A DNA stretch of 64,000 nucleotides from Ophiodon elongatus (Eukaryota; Chordata; Actinopteri; Perciformes; Hexagrammidae). Of this stretch, positions 31,893-43,536 are shown piece after piece. Positions within the stretch are counted from its first letter, which is position 1, and each line of letters starts with the position of its first letter. The position numbers were made by a program, and so were the translations under genes. The stretch covers positions 1,064,229 through 1,128,228 of the forward strand of contig JACSYO010001630.1 in assembly GCA_016806645.1 (NCBI GenBank), read 5' to 3'. The notes under the pieces were generated by a model, which saw only the letters and a program-made list of their open reading frames with translations, made no database searches and was not told the DNA's origin.

Positions 31893-33510
31893 TTAGGGTC
31901 CGAGCACCGACAACGTTGTCAGGCTTGGTGAAAATAGCCATCTGATATAAGTGTCATATTTGTGTATTACAAAATGGCTCTCTAGCGCCCCCTAGAAGTT
32001 GGACAGGCGACGCTCCTTAGCGAGTATGTCCGATTCAGTTGAAATTTGAAAAGCTTGTTGACCATTGGCTTTAGAAGATATGGACCAATAAACTTCTTAG
32101 GGACATCAATACTTATAACTTCAAAACCATTTGGCCTAGTGTCACCAAATTTGCATCATATGTGCACATTGCATCCTGTAACATACACCGAAATTATCAT
32201 GCCATTTCACGACAAGGGGGCGCTACAGCAATTCGGCCATTTAGAGCTTTTTTTGTCAGTTTTCAGCCTTTGTACTTTTACAAACTCCTCCTACAGAATT
32301 TATGCGATCGACTCAAGATGGTCTTTAGACCTTTGTGAATAAAAGTTATCAAAATGGTGAGTTTTCGTTGAACGACCTTGACGTGCCATGGCGCCCATTT
32401 CACACCCATTTTGTGCGGTTCACTATGTTAGAGAAAGTTGTTGTAACTCCAAGATACATCATCCAATCTGCCCAAAATGTCTCATGCATAATGCCGGTCC
32501 AGGCCTGAGTACATTTCCATGAAGAAATGTTCACATTGTCATAGGGCCACCTACTGGCAAAAGAAAATGACACGTTTTATACTTTGATGTACTCCTCCTA
32601 GCCAGTTGACCAGATTGACCTCAAATTTGTTATGGAATGCCTTAATACATTGCTGATGCATCGTCATGAATGTTGTGAATTTTCGTTAAACTCCATTGCC
32701 GTGGTGACACATCATTGCCACATAAAAGGAGGCTGATTGTTTAGTAGCTTGGGATGCTCAAAAACTACACGTGTCATAGGTGATAATTATTCCATGTGGG
32801 TTTTTGGCTTAGCTGTTAAAAATCACCTAAATAGCGGCCGCGACACATTTTCAAATGAGCAGCCCCAGTGCTACATTTGCCCTACATATGCCCTACATAC
32901 ATTTGGTAGGCATATCTTTCACATGGAGACTTAAAAAAATAAAATCTCTTCGCACCATGCTCAAAACCGTACCAGAAGTCGGCCATTTATATTTTTGTGA
33001 TTTTTCTTTTTTTCATAATTTTTTGCCCCTTTTCTAAGCGCTATACTTTAATGAACTCCTACTAGGGAAATTTGGTCAGTATGATCTAAAGACCTTTGTG
33101 AATAAAAGTAATCAAAAGCTTTACGTTTCATGGAACGGCGTGACCGTGGCTTGGCGGCCATTTTACCTGAATCCTCATTAAACAAGCTCATGTAACTCAA
33201 CTGGACTGCCCCAATCTGCCCCAAACTTGTCATGCTTGATAAAAGTAAGGGCTTGAGGATATTGACAATCTGATTTTTACTCAGTCAAAGCGCCACCTAG
33301 TGGCGAAAGGAAATCAGCATTACGTGACAAATGGCATTGGATTTACTTAACATTTACATGACGTGGTCTACGCTTCACAGAGAAAAATGATGCACCACAG
33401 GAACTGAAGTATTTTCAAAGCATAATTTCCCGTGTCACTCAGGAAAAAACATTTAACCGTGACGCGCGCAAAGGTGCGAGGACCCGTTCATCGCTGCTTG
33501 CTGCTTTGAC
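31893..33510 (+). repeat. Long noncoding repeat, copy 1
   Basis: Begins attagggtccgagcaccgac and ends near gaggacccgttcatcgctgc. The interior has recurring modules such as aactcctcctacagaattt, gacctttgtgaataaaagt and gcgccacctagtgg. It lines up with copy 2 over its length at roughly four-fifths identity by eye. Not coding on either strand. Family not named. Confidence 0.7.
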
Positions 33511-33576
33511 TAGGGCCCTCGCACCGACAACGTCGGAGACGGAACTATTGGAGGACCCTATTGAATGTTTTGTTAT
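33511..33576 (+). repeat. Short derivative of the same repeat
   Basis: Starts ctagggccctcgcaccgaca and ends ggaggaccctattga. It looks like the two ends of the family joined with the middle deleted. Confidence 0.6.
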
Positions 33577-34885
33577 TATTAGGGTCCGAGCTCTGTAGCG
33601 CCTACTAGAGTTTTTTGAAGTTTGAAAGCCCACTTATCGCCCCCTATGACCGACTGACTTGAAATTAGACACACAATGTCCGGTTCCGTCTGCTCTACAA
33701 AAAAATAGATCAGAGCATTAAGTTCCACCTACTTAGATTTTCCGCCATTTCAAATTTTGTGAAAAACACATTTCTGCAAACTCCTCCTACAAACTGGGTT
33801 TGATTCATACCAAATTTGCTGTGGATCATTATTGGAGCTATATCATCAAATGTTATCAAAACCTTGTTGATATCACATTGTGTATAGAATATATGGACCA
33901 ATGAACCACTAAGGGGCATGGCTTAGTACATCAACACACATAACTTCCAAAACACTTGGCCTATCATCACCAAATGAGTAGCATATGTCCACGTCGCATC
34001 CTTTAACTTGCCCTGTAATTTTCATTCTATTAAAACACTGCATCTTTTTACATTTTTCGTTTTCAGGCGTTGTACTTTAACGAACTCCTCCTACAGAATT
34101 GATGTGATCGACTTCAAATTTGGTCAGAATGATCTAAAGACTTTTAAGATGAAAAGTTATCTAAATGGTGAGTTGACATTGAATGGCCTTGACATGACAT
34201 GACGCCCATTTCGTGCCGTTTGCCATGAAAGTGGATGTTGCTGTAAGTCCAAGGTACATTATCCAATATGCCCCAAGTTTCTCATGCATGATGGTAGTTC
34301 AGGCCTGAGCTCATTTCCATGCAAAAAATGTCAGAATGTCAGAGCGCCACCTACCAGCATAAGAAAACATGTTTTATAGTTTGATGTGCTCCTCCTAACA
34401 ACATTTTTTTGTCAGAAAAGCCTTAAGACCTTGATAATGCTTCATGGTAAAGATTGTAAGCATTCGTTAAAGGGCGGCAATGTGTCTGCGAATTTTGATC
34501 CTTCCCCATGAACAAATAAACTGATTTAACTCAACTCCATATGATCAGATTCTTTCCAAATGTCACATGTTTGATAAGATTCCAGGGCTGAAGACATCTA
34601 CAGCCCAATTTTGAATCAGTCATAGCACCACCTACGGGTATCTACGGCTTTCTTCTCTTAGTAGGTAAATTACATCGACATCAAATTAGTTCCACACAAA
34701 TGTTAGAAGTTCATAATGCCAGCCCACAAAGCTTTTGACATTTTGTGGAACGCTGTTGCCGTGGAGAATGCATTCTTCGCCATGAAAAGCGAAGGTGTTT
34801 TTGATGGATTAAAAATGCTCTAAATATAACTTGGCACACACATTTAAGGTGCGAGGGGCTGTCCGTCGCTGCTTGAAGTTTTAAT
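33577..34885 (+). repeat. Long noncoding repeat, copy 2
   Basis: Begins attagggtccgagctctgta and ends near gtccgtcgctgcttgaagtt. Internal modules match copy 1: ttggcctatcatcaccaaat, ctcctcctacagaattgatg and ttcaggcctgagctcatttc. Head-to-tail with copy 1. Confidence 0.7.
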
Positions 34886-36160
34886 TTTTGTATTTGTTTT
34901 CACTACAGCTTACAACTAAAGCATGATTTTTATAGTCATGTTTAAACAACTCTTGTGTGGATGGGGCGCTCATCACTACTATTAGCTGAAGCCTATGGTA
35001 TTTTCACTGCATAAATTAGCCTGGCAGCTAGCAGACGTTTCCTAACTCATAGCTTTCAGTCACTGCGTCTCCGGACAGAACACCACAGTTTAATTTCAGC
35101 CTGCCTGCATGCTTTTTTTCAGCTTAACATTGTTGAAAAAAAGCTAATATTGGTAACAAGACCAACAAGTTAAGCTTTGAATGTCGCCTCCCTGCTTTCA
35201 CCAAGCCCCCAGGAAGAGCACTGGTGTTTAAATAAAATTTTACAAAGTGATGCCATATGGCCTCAAAAATGAAAAAATAATTTCTGTAGACCTACATGGG
35301 CTGCCTCCCAAGGCAATGGTAGTGGACATTCTGCAGAGGCCCGGAGTTTTTTCATTTTCAAATTTGTAGTCAAACTGAAATTACTTAAGGCAATTTGTCT
35401 GACTTCACACAGCTTCCTCTGGAGCCAGGCCTCTTTACAATGTTTTCACATACACAGTATTACTCTCCACATCTTTAAACAAACTTTGATGTTGATAAGA
35501 GTGCCCTATATGTTTTATGGCCTAAACCCTACTACTTGTGGGATGCAGAATATAAATGCCAGTGTCCGTTGTAAAAAGTCCTGGGCTTTGTACATTCAAA
35601 GTAAATTAGTCTGTATACACAACATGTTCTGTAGTTAGATACTGTTGGTCACTGAATGTGTGTCAGATCTTCAGTCATACATCAAGTGACTTTATTGGAA
35701 CAACACACAGTAGGTCAGGTTGCCCTGCACACATTACAACTATAAGAAGATAGTAGAACTTGCATTCACTGGCAGGTAGAGACAATAGTTCAGCTAGGTG
35801 TTAGAGAGAGAATTGCTGAGCAGACAGAAGCGCACACACAACTATGCTGAACGATACTCAAAACTCGGCGCAGACCCACCGAGCCACATTAACACTCAGA
35901 CAGCAGACAGAGAGTGTGAACACTCAGGATACAGCACTGACTGGGTTGCCAATAGCAGGTTCCTGCTGTCTCAGCTCAGAGAGCAGAAGAGACGATATTG
36001 CGGTCGTGCTAGACAGTGCTGGTGTCAGCAACGTTGACGTTGGATTTGAGGGTTTCTACAGAATTATCCTCCCTAATCACCAAGGGAGTTGAGTCCAGAG
36101 ATGAACAGGGTCAGAAAAAGTAAGGACTTGCTGATTCAAGCTCATGAGAAAGGTGTATTG
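34886..36160. other. No gene recognised
   Basis: Spacer. 35790-36092 is open in two frames (about 80 codons each); the sequence resembles exon composition but shows no motif I can name. Confidence 0.4.
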
Positions 36161-36164
36161 TTAA

Positions 36165-39100
36165 ACCTTTTAGAACAAACCCAGTCGCCGGTCACAGGAA
36201 GTGACGTGCATAATTAAAATTATCGTGACTCCTCGACCAGTCACGCTGTCGACGTAATTCCAACAGATTCTGAAAGCTGAGAAGCGGAGCTTTCCAGTGA
36301 TATACGATACATTACGGTATTTCCTCTGGGGGAGGGGTGGAAGTGAGCGCAGCAGTTAAACAACAGTGGAGAGTGAGAGTAAAACTTGTGAGTATTATAG
36401 CGGTGTTTTAGTGGAATTTAGTGGCGTTTTTTTGGTAAATAATAATTTGATGTTGTAAATAAAAGTATTAGTATTGTTTCTTAGAGTTTTGCAGTGTTTT
36501 CGCCATAGTTCGTCTTTTTTTGCCACTGTTCGTCTTTTTCGTCTTTGTTCGTCTTTTTCGCGCCATTGTTCGGAAGGAGAAATGTCGAGGAGATCAACAA
36601 GGGAGAGGAAAGTCCCGTGTAGATTTGTGGAGGAGAATGGACAAGAGGATGAACAGGAGGAGACAGGAGCAGTGTTGCCATCTCAACCACAGTAAGTAAT
36701 ACAGTTTTGATTTTATTTATATTCTGGATATTTATAATTATTTTATTTTATTTCTTCTTGGCTTTGTCTCAAATTGCTTTATTATTGCTTTATTTATTAC
36801 TTTTCCTATTCTTATAGTGTTGTAAAACATGTCTAGACACACAAGGGTTTCTTTTGGATAAATCTCATGATATACTGTATCTTTATATTTTTAGAAATTC
36901 TTCTGATGAAGGGCCATCCACCAGTACCAGCAGTGGTCGTGGCCGAGATCGAAGCAGTAGAGGTGCTGATCGTAGCCGGTCACCGCATCGTCAAGATGCC
37001 TGGGAAATGGTGACAGACCCTGACATTGCCAACCCTCACCCACCCAGGTTCATCCCCAAGCGTAGCCCTGGTGCCCAACCCCCTCCCACCACTGGCACCC
37101 AAACTCCACATGATATTTTTGCTCTTTTTTTTGACGACGAGGTACTCAAACTCTTGTGTGCAAACACAAACAAAAATGCAAACAAAAATTTGGGGAAGGG
37201 GAAAAGTTTGCTTGGACTAACATCACCCCACAGGAGCTGACAAAATACCTGGACATGTTGCTGTTCTTGTCTGTGTGCAACCTCCCAAAAATGTCAGACT
37301 TCTGGAAGACAACAATTTTTCATGTGCCCTTTCTGGCTTCAGTAATGTCAAGAGACAGGTTTAGGTTTATCACCTCTAACTTGCACATGAGTGATCCAGA
37401 GGAGGACGCGGTCAATGACCAGAACAAGGGGACAGAGGACTTTGACCCCCTGCAAATGGTCAGATCTCTCCTGGAGATAATCAGAAACCGCTGCATGAGC
37501 ATTTATCATCCAAAGCAGCACATCTCCGTGGATTAGAGGATGGTTGCCACAAAGGCTAGGCTCTCAATGAAACAATACATGAAAGCCAAGCCGAGAAAGT
37601 GGGGGCTGAAATTTTTTGTGTTGGCCGATGTGAATGGCTACACAGTGGACTACAGGCTGCACACAGGGAAGAACCACGGTGCTTCAGGGAAGGGGCTTTC
37701 ATTTGATGGGGTGCCGGAGCTAGTGAACAAAGACTATCTCGGGATTAGCTACATTGTCTACTGCGACAAATTTTACACCAGCCCTCTCCTGTTCGTCATC
37801 TGAGCCAGCAGGGGTTTGGGGCCTGTGGAACTTACAGGCAGGGCAGAGTTGGTGTCCCAACAAATCAAGAGAATGCCCTGGACAGAAAATCCAAGAGAGG
37901 CTCCATCAGGTGGATCAGGGATGCAGTGGCAGAAGACCGGTGATGGGCACAGTCAGAGGGTCCCTGTCCCCAGACCCACAGCTGTGGGTGAGTACAACAA
38001 GTACATGGGGAATGGACACCTCTGACCAGATGCTGGGAACCAACTCTGTGCATAGAAAAACAAAGAGATGGACCATGACAGTTTTTCAGCACCTTTTGGA
38101 CATTGCTGTTACTGGTTAAAAGTAAATGAAGATGGAATACAGAAAAAATTAAAATATTTCAGTTTCGCCTAAAAAGAAAAAGCACTTTTAGGATAATCAT
38201 CACTTTAGAATAATGCAGTTGCAGGTTTAAACCTTTTTTATATCATATCACAATATGTGAACACTCTCTCTGCACAGTTTGACTTTGAATAAAGATAGAG
38301 TTTTTAGTACACAGGTCAGAACAATCTTCTGAAAATTAGGATTTATTGAATAATTTATTTCTTGATTTTTGTTTTACCAAAACTATATATTTTACTTCTT
38401 TTTTTCACTAATTATGTTTAATACATCCATATACATCATTAACAAACACAATGCCAAACTAAAATAATGTTTTTTGCTCTGAAATCTCTAAAATGCATAT
38501 TTTTGTTCTCAAAATCAGAGGTCTGGAAAGTAAAAATGTCTCTTATTTCTTCTGTCAATGGTTTACAGAACCGAGTGAGATATCTTCTTATTCTGCAGAG
38601 ATGGGAGTATACAGGAAAGCCGGCCGTCGTGTGATAGACAGCACTGTTTATCCAATAAGAGTCAGTCAGGCCAAGCAGATGCCAATGTGATAGGGCCATA
38701 GGATAGGTGGTTACCACCCCCCCATATGTAAATTGTCGGTCACAGAAGCTTGCTTTGCTTTGTTTCTTCAGTAGAAGCCTCCTCCGGACTTATTTCAGTC
38801 CAGGAGCAGCGGAATTAATATGTTTCTACAGTGTTTCCTGATGAGGTAAGGGGCTTTTTAACTTATGTCGCTGTTTCATAATTGTCTGAGACTGGTGTTC
38901 TTTGGCTCATATCTTTCTGAGGCTGTGGTTTATAGGGATTTGAGAAGTATGTGCAGAATCCCTGTCTTGTTGGCGTTCATTTGCGTGGTCGCAAGCCTAT
39001 GTAGCATAAAGCTAACTCGAGCAAGGGAGACATATGCTCAGCAAGTCCAGTCGCTGGCGAGATATGAATATGAATATTTGGTTATGCATTTGGTTGGTCT

Positions 39101-39437
39101 TGTGTTGTGTTTGGAGCATGTACAAATGGCTTTCATGAGCTTGTAGCCCGGACTTCGCTTGTTATTCTGATAGGCAACATCATTATATTTGTTCTTGATT
39201 AGTGTCTTCTCGCCCAAGGGGAACCCCGAAGTTTTTGCCAAGTTGTACCCGTCGGCCCCTTTCGTGGGGCCATAGCTATTATAACATGTAATAATGACAA
39301 AAACTTGGCAGATTTTGAGTTTCATTTCTCCTGAAAGAAAGAGCAAAATTTACAAAAAGGACATTTTCTGACACTTTTATTGACAAAAAAAGACAAAAAG
39401 GACCAGGCGGCCTGTCATAATTACAGTACTAAAAGGG
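36165..39437 (+). mobile_element. piggyBac element, 3.3 kb, defective
   Basis: Flanked by TTAA at 36161-36164 and 39438-39441. The ends are ACCTTTTAG at the left and the reverse complement of CCCTTTTAG at the right, matching the CCCT-type termini of piggyBac. The transposase lies in the left half; the right 1.3 kb is noncoding. Confidence 0.88.
36582..38119 (+). pseudogene. piggyBac transposase, two exons, broken
   Basis: Exon 1 (36582-36691) begins MSRRSTRERKVPCRFVE. It ends at a GTAAGT donor; the acceptor TTTTTAG is at 36885-36894 and the frame rejoins exactly (NSSDEGPSTS). Exon 2 has DDEVLKLLCANTN, a frameshift near 37200, then FAWTNITPQELTKYLDMLLF, MSRDRFRFITSNLHMSD, and HISVD with the first catalytic Asp, followed by TAG at 37534 where Glu is usual. 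WGLKFFVLADVNGYTVDY and VYCDKFYTSP (second Asp) follow. Beyond 37800 it is out of frame, and an internal deletion near 37925 removes much of the C-terminal part; DQMLGTNS and FQHLLDIAV survive. The zinc-binding C-terminus is absent. Confidence 0.85.
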
Positions 39438-39460
39438 TTAAATGGGAAATTGACTGACTG

Positions 39461-39502
39461 ATTGAAGGACGACCCTGCTCAACCACTGAGCCACAGTCAC
39501 CC
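39461..39502 (-). mobile_element. SINE head fragment, reverse orientation
   Basis: The reverse complement reads gactgtggctcagtggttga and then gcagggtcgtccttcaat, matching the 5' part of the SINE at 8924-9208. It lies 20 bp outside the piggyBac right TTAA. The rest of the SINE is absent. Confidence 0.7.
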
Positions 39503-40222
39503 CAAAACAAAACACGCCTTTGTTGAATCTCTTTCGGGATATGAATCTCTTTCGGGTCTGATTTTTACATTTATATTGTTTATGAACAATACATAAAGCA
39601 GGACAGGTTTTATAGTTTGTTTCAATGTTTCCAGGCCATTATTACATTAGAAATCTCCCTCAAAAAGCAACAGATTCTACAGACTCGGATTGACTCTTTA
39701 GGGATATTTCACTTCCTCCATAAAATAATGTATAAATATAATAAATATATCAGAATAAATTGAAAGACACTATAAATACATGAATAATGTATTGGCTTCA
39801 AAATACATTTCTAATATTTCCTGTTTTGTATATAAGTTTTTCACATTACACATAGCCTACTAAATTGATCCAGTGTTTCAGTGTTAAAAATATGTATTAG
39901 TGCAGCTTTAATCACATAGAAACTCTACTAATGTTGGCTTTAAAATTAATTATTTAGTAGCTCCTTTAAATACTAAACCACAACTCTTTATTATTTTCCA
40001 CATTGTCATTGGCAGCACATAGCTGCTTTACCCCTTCCGTTTTTATCTTTCACAATAAGAGCTCAACTTAAATTCAATCAGTATTTTGCCAAGAGGCAAC
40101 ACAACAAAAAAGCTTACACCAGCGTTAGTGACAAAAATACCCGCTAAAAGTTCATATGTTCTCTCAGACCTGCTGGTATTGGTCATCTTTTCCAGATCAT
40201 CTTCGGGATCCTGAAGTTGGTC
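39503..40222. other. No gene seen
   Basis: AT-rich spacer without recognised motifs. Confidence 0.5.
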
Positions 40223-40417
40223 TCAAGCTCCTCTGTCCAAGTGAGGAGTAAAACGTTCATGCATAGCAACACACACAGGCTCTCTGGGGGTTGGCGGCAG
40301 CAGCAGCATCCAATGAAAACTGCCCACGCTGACATTCTTGCAGCAGAATAATTCTGTTTCTGTTGGCATTGGTGGGCAGTTTGAGCAATGGCACCAGCGC
40401 TCAGTGTTTGCTCTCAC
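40223..40417 (-). pseudogene. P2X7 C-terminal-like fragment
   Basis: The minus strand reads ANTERWCHCSNCPPMPTETE and LFCCKNVS, then CVAMHERFTPHLDRGA. The spaced WCxCxxCxxMPTExExxCC pattern is that of the zinc-binding cytoplasmic domain at the end of P2X7 receptors, a domain also found as separate multi-copy genes in fish. The middle region between the CC pair and the CVAMHERF stretch differs from what I expect. Only 64 codons are open and no channel domain is present, so this is a fragment or stand-alone domain copy, just outside the EnSpm element. Confidence 0.5.
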
Positions 40418-40772
40418 TAGCTCAGGTTCTGGACAGCTTAGACCTCTATCTGCTGCTTTTCTTCATCCATTTACTCTAGCTCACATAAATGATGCTGAAT
40501 ATCTGAGTCAGCCATAATGTACACTGTCATGTGGTCCATGACATCTTTACAAATCCAAGTTGAGATCTAGTTCTTCAGCAAGAACAACAGATTTTGCAGC
40601 TGCACCAGGATGCGCCTGAGAGACATAGAGAACATTGGCTGTAGGCGTTATTCACACTATATCTTTAATTCAGATCATTCAGATATGTGGTTGATTTCTG
40701 CTGTTTAAAGCTCCTCTGTGTATGATTTGAAAATTACCTACTTCGGCACTCCTTGTACTCAATAACTTTATA

Positions 40773-41177
40773 CACTGAAAAAATTGATACTTTGGACTAA
40801 CCTAAAGAAATCACTCTAATTTGTTACAAGTAAATATATTAGTTTTTCTCAAATTATATTTTTTACTTGGTTGAAACCTAAAATTTTGATTAAATATTAA
40901 ATATAAGACAAAAAATTACATTTACACAAAGTAAAATAATTAATTATAAAGACCATAAACCATGTTTTTTTTACATTGAAACAACTTTATTTTTCAATTT
41001 GGAAAAAATATAGATTTTCTATTACATACAAGCAACGTTTTTACTTTGGACTAACCTAATTGAAATTGATTTGTTACAGGTAATTTTATTAATCTCAAGT
41101 TACATTTCTGTTTTAGTACAAACTATCATTGCAATTATACAATAATCATATATATATTTAGTCCAAAGTAAAAAAAG
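40773..41177. repeat. EnSpm left TIR and subterminal repeats
   Basis: tactttggactaacctaa at 40789 and tactttggactaacctaa again at 41041, plus the inverted form ttagtccaaagtaaaa at 41159. Repeated subterminal motifs are where CACTA transposases bind. Confidence 0.7.
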
Positions 41178-41739
41178 AGGAATATATATTTTCTTGTTGC
41201 TTTTCTACAACTTAAAACTTTTACCATAAACAAAAGCAAAATTTGCAAGAATATAAAACATTTTGTTACAATCAGTGTGTGATTTACACTATAAATAAAA
41301 ACAAAAATATTGACTTCAAAAGATCCACATAAATCTTAACATGAACAATATGGTTACATCTCTCCATTTAAACATGAGACAATTTAAACGCCATTACGGT
41401 TTCTAACATTAAAAAAGTGTTTTTTACATCTGTCCTTTAAAATGTGAGACAAAGTAATACCCGTGAAGAAGTGTAAAAATCTAAACAGCATTGGTTAACT
41501 TTGATTAAATGGCCAGAATGTGTGAATGTCACAATATTTTGAACAATTACAAATGTAAGATCAAGAGACAAAAGGAAAAATACAATTAAATTGCTGGGGT
41601 TCAATCTTTGAACAAGGCTTGGTCTTTTGTACATAACCCAGTGTAACAAAAAAACATTACCAGTGCTACTGAATTGTCGTGAATTTAGCATTTTTCACAT
41701 TTTCAGTGTACAGCATTAATACAAAATGATGACCATTTT

Positions 41740-42159
41740 TCAAACAAAGTCTGTTTCTATACCTTCCATTATCCTGGAGTGTATTTGAATACAAGTTATA
41801 TAACAGAACAAAACACATGCTGTATTCAAATGTCTTTTCATTGGTTCAATATTTAGAGTTTGAGACTCAGAGTGCACACTGCGCGTCATCTTATTTGCTT
41901 CTATCTCCATGATTATTTTTTGCAGAGCATCAAAAGTGTATTTGAGCTCACTTGGATAGCTCAAGTTTAGAGCATAAATGAGCCCAAATAACAAAGCACA
42001 TGCATGCGGTACTGATGGCAAATCATTAAGGACTTCCACACCATCGACAACAATTCCAATGTCGTGTGGTGGCTGGAGGCAATCGTCCTCCTCCCTGATG
42101 ACAAAAACTGCCATTTTGCACCTCTCGAGCTCTGTCCAAGCTTCATCTTTCTGAACAAC
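41740..42159 (-). CDS. EnSpm gene 2 (SAMD3-like), last exon
   Basis: After a cag acceptor the exon reads VVQKDEAWTELERCKMAVFV and PHDIGIVVDGVEVLNDLPSV, then HACALLFGLIYALNLSYPSE and LKYTFDALQKIIMEIEANK. It is open to the stop at 41740-41742. This is the C-terminal region of a multi-copy fish protein family annotated as sterile alpha motif domain protein 3-like. The role in transposition is unknown; it would be the second (TnpA-like) CACTA protein by position. All four exons in this element have GT-AG borders. Confidence 0.75.
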   Translation of the reverse strand, partial: VVQKDEAWTELERCKMAVFVIREEDDCLQPPHDIGIVVDGVEVLNDLPSVPHACALLFGLIYALNLSYPSELKYTFDALQKIIMEIEANKMTRSVHSESQTLNIEPMKRHLNTACVLFCYITCIQIHSRIMEGIETDFV

Positions 42160-42527
42160 CTGATAAAAGACAAGACACTTATTAAAAAAGTTATTCTGAT
42201 GAAACCAGTTTCTGATGTACCAATATAAAAACAACTTCACAATTCTCTAAATCAAATCTCAAACAAATCAATTGGAGCTCTAGTAATGCGAAAATCGACT
42301 GCTATCTGGGTGCCCTCTTCACTCCTGCTAACCCCCTTCACTCCGTCACCACACATATTAAAGTTTTTAAATATTTGCTGCCTGTTAAGAGCGACAGCAG
42401 TTGTTACGGCTATGAAAAATTCATATCATACGGGAAATTAAAACCGGTATACCGGTTTATACCGCACAGCCCTAATTTAATGTTTTCTTTTGTCTAAAGC
42501 GTATGTAATTAAAGCAAAACTACTTAC

Positions 42528-42620
42528 CAGATAGTCCTTGATAAGGTTGTCCCCATCTTCCCCAAGGTACACAATCAGGCACTTAAGCAGACACACTCTT
42601 TTTAGATTCACCTCAAGGCT
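42528..42620 (-). CDS. EnSpm gene 2 (SAMD3-like), third exon
   Basis: A 93-nt exon with acceptor cctag at its 5' border (42621-42622) and donor GTAAGT at its 3' border. It encodes SLEVNLKRVCLLKCLIVYLG followed by EDGDNLIKDYL, ending in phase with the last exon. The exon is too short for an ORF search and was placed from its splice sites and family resemblance. Confidence 0.65.
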
Positions 42621-43226
42621 CTAGGTGAAAGCACAAACGCACATAAAATTATAAAAATGCAAAATGATGCTGTCCAATTTTGCCAATTTACTGTAGACGC
42701 AAACACTATACAATGCACAAATGGGCACTTGGAGTTACAGTAATAGTGATTTAGGGCTGTTGCGATTAAGGAATTTCCCCTGATTATTGACTCAATAGTG
42801 AAAATGCAGAATTATTATTTTTTGTTTCAAATTACTCAGCTTATCCGGATTTAAGTGCTATGTAAATAAGCTATTTTGTAAGGCTAGTATTAGGTACATT
42901 GTTGGCTTTTAAATGACAAAGATGACAGTTTTAATAGTAATTAAATACTTAATTATGGTTAAATGCAGAACACAGAAGGGAAATGAGATACAGACTTTGA
43001 TTTTTTTCCCAACTCTCGATAATGAAAAAAAAAACATGAAATGTGCCGCACTCACTTGACATTTGGTCTGATGGTCAATAGCAATATTGCACTTTTTGCA
43101 AGGCCCTAATGTACACACGCTTTGAGCAAACCATTTTAAAGACCTTTGAAACTAAAAAGATTCACGTAGTGCATCTGTCAACAGGTAATCTCTGACTCCA
43201 AAGTCGTAAGCAAAGCAAGTACATAC

Positions 43227-43381
43227 GTGATCAAGAACTTTCAGTATATTCCGGGTTTTCTCTCCGATAACTCCTCCCTTTTTTTGATGATCTCCATCAG
43301 TCTGCCGTAGTGCTTGTCCAAGGAAGCGAGGAAGCGAGGTTGAAGTGGCACAGTTGTAATTCTTGTAAATTCAGCATTGAT
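43227..43381 (-). pseudogene. EnSpm gene 2 (SAMD3-like), second exon, 1-nt deletion
   Basis: The 155-nt exon starts after a tttaaag acceptor and ends at GTATGT. It begins INAEFTRITTVPLQPRFLAS and LDKHYGRLMEIIKK in phase with exon 1. In the A-run at about 43279-43285 one A appears missing compared with the family reading, which turns the last third out of frame. With 155 nt, one lost base also fits the phase mismatch. This is the only defect I see in gene 2, and it sits in a homopolymer where a sequencing error is possible. Confidence 0.65.
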
Positions 43382-43536
43382 CTTTAAAACAAGCACATGC
43401 AAATGTTATAAAACATTACATGTTGCATTGCAGATGTGTTGTGGGCTTTTTAGTAGGTTTCTTATAATAGGAGAAAATATTGTTTACTTTACAAGCCACC
43501 ACTGACTTATAACCATTGATTGAAAAAGTCACATAC

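Noticed and set aside
35798..36092. Two overlapping 80-codon frames as a host exon
   Set aside because: No recognised domain, no splice context and two frames open together; left unassigned.
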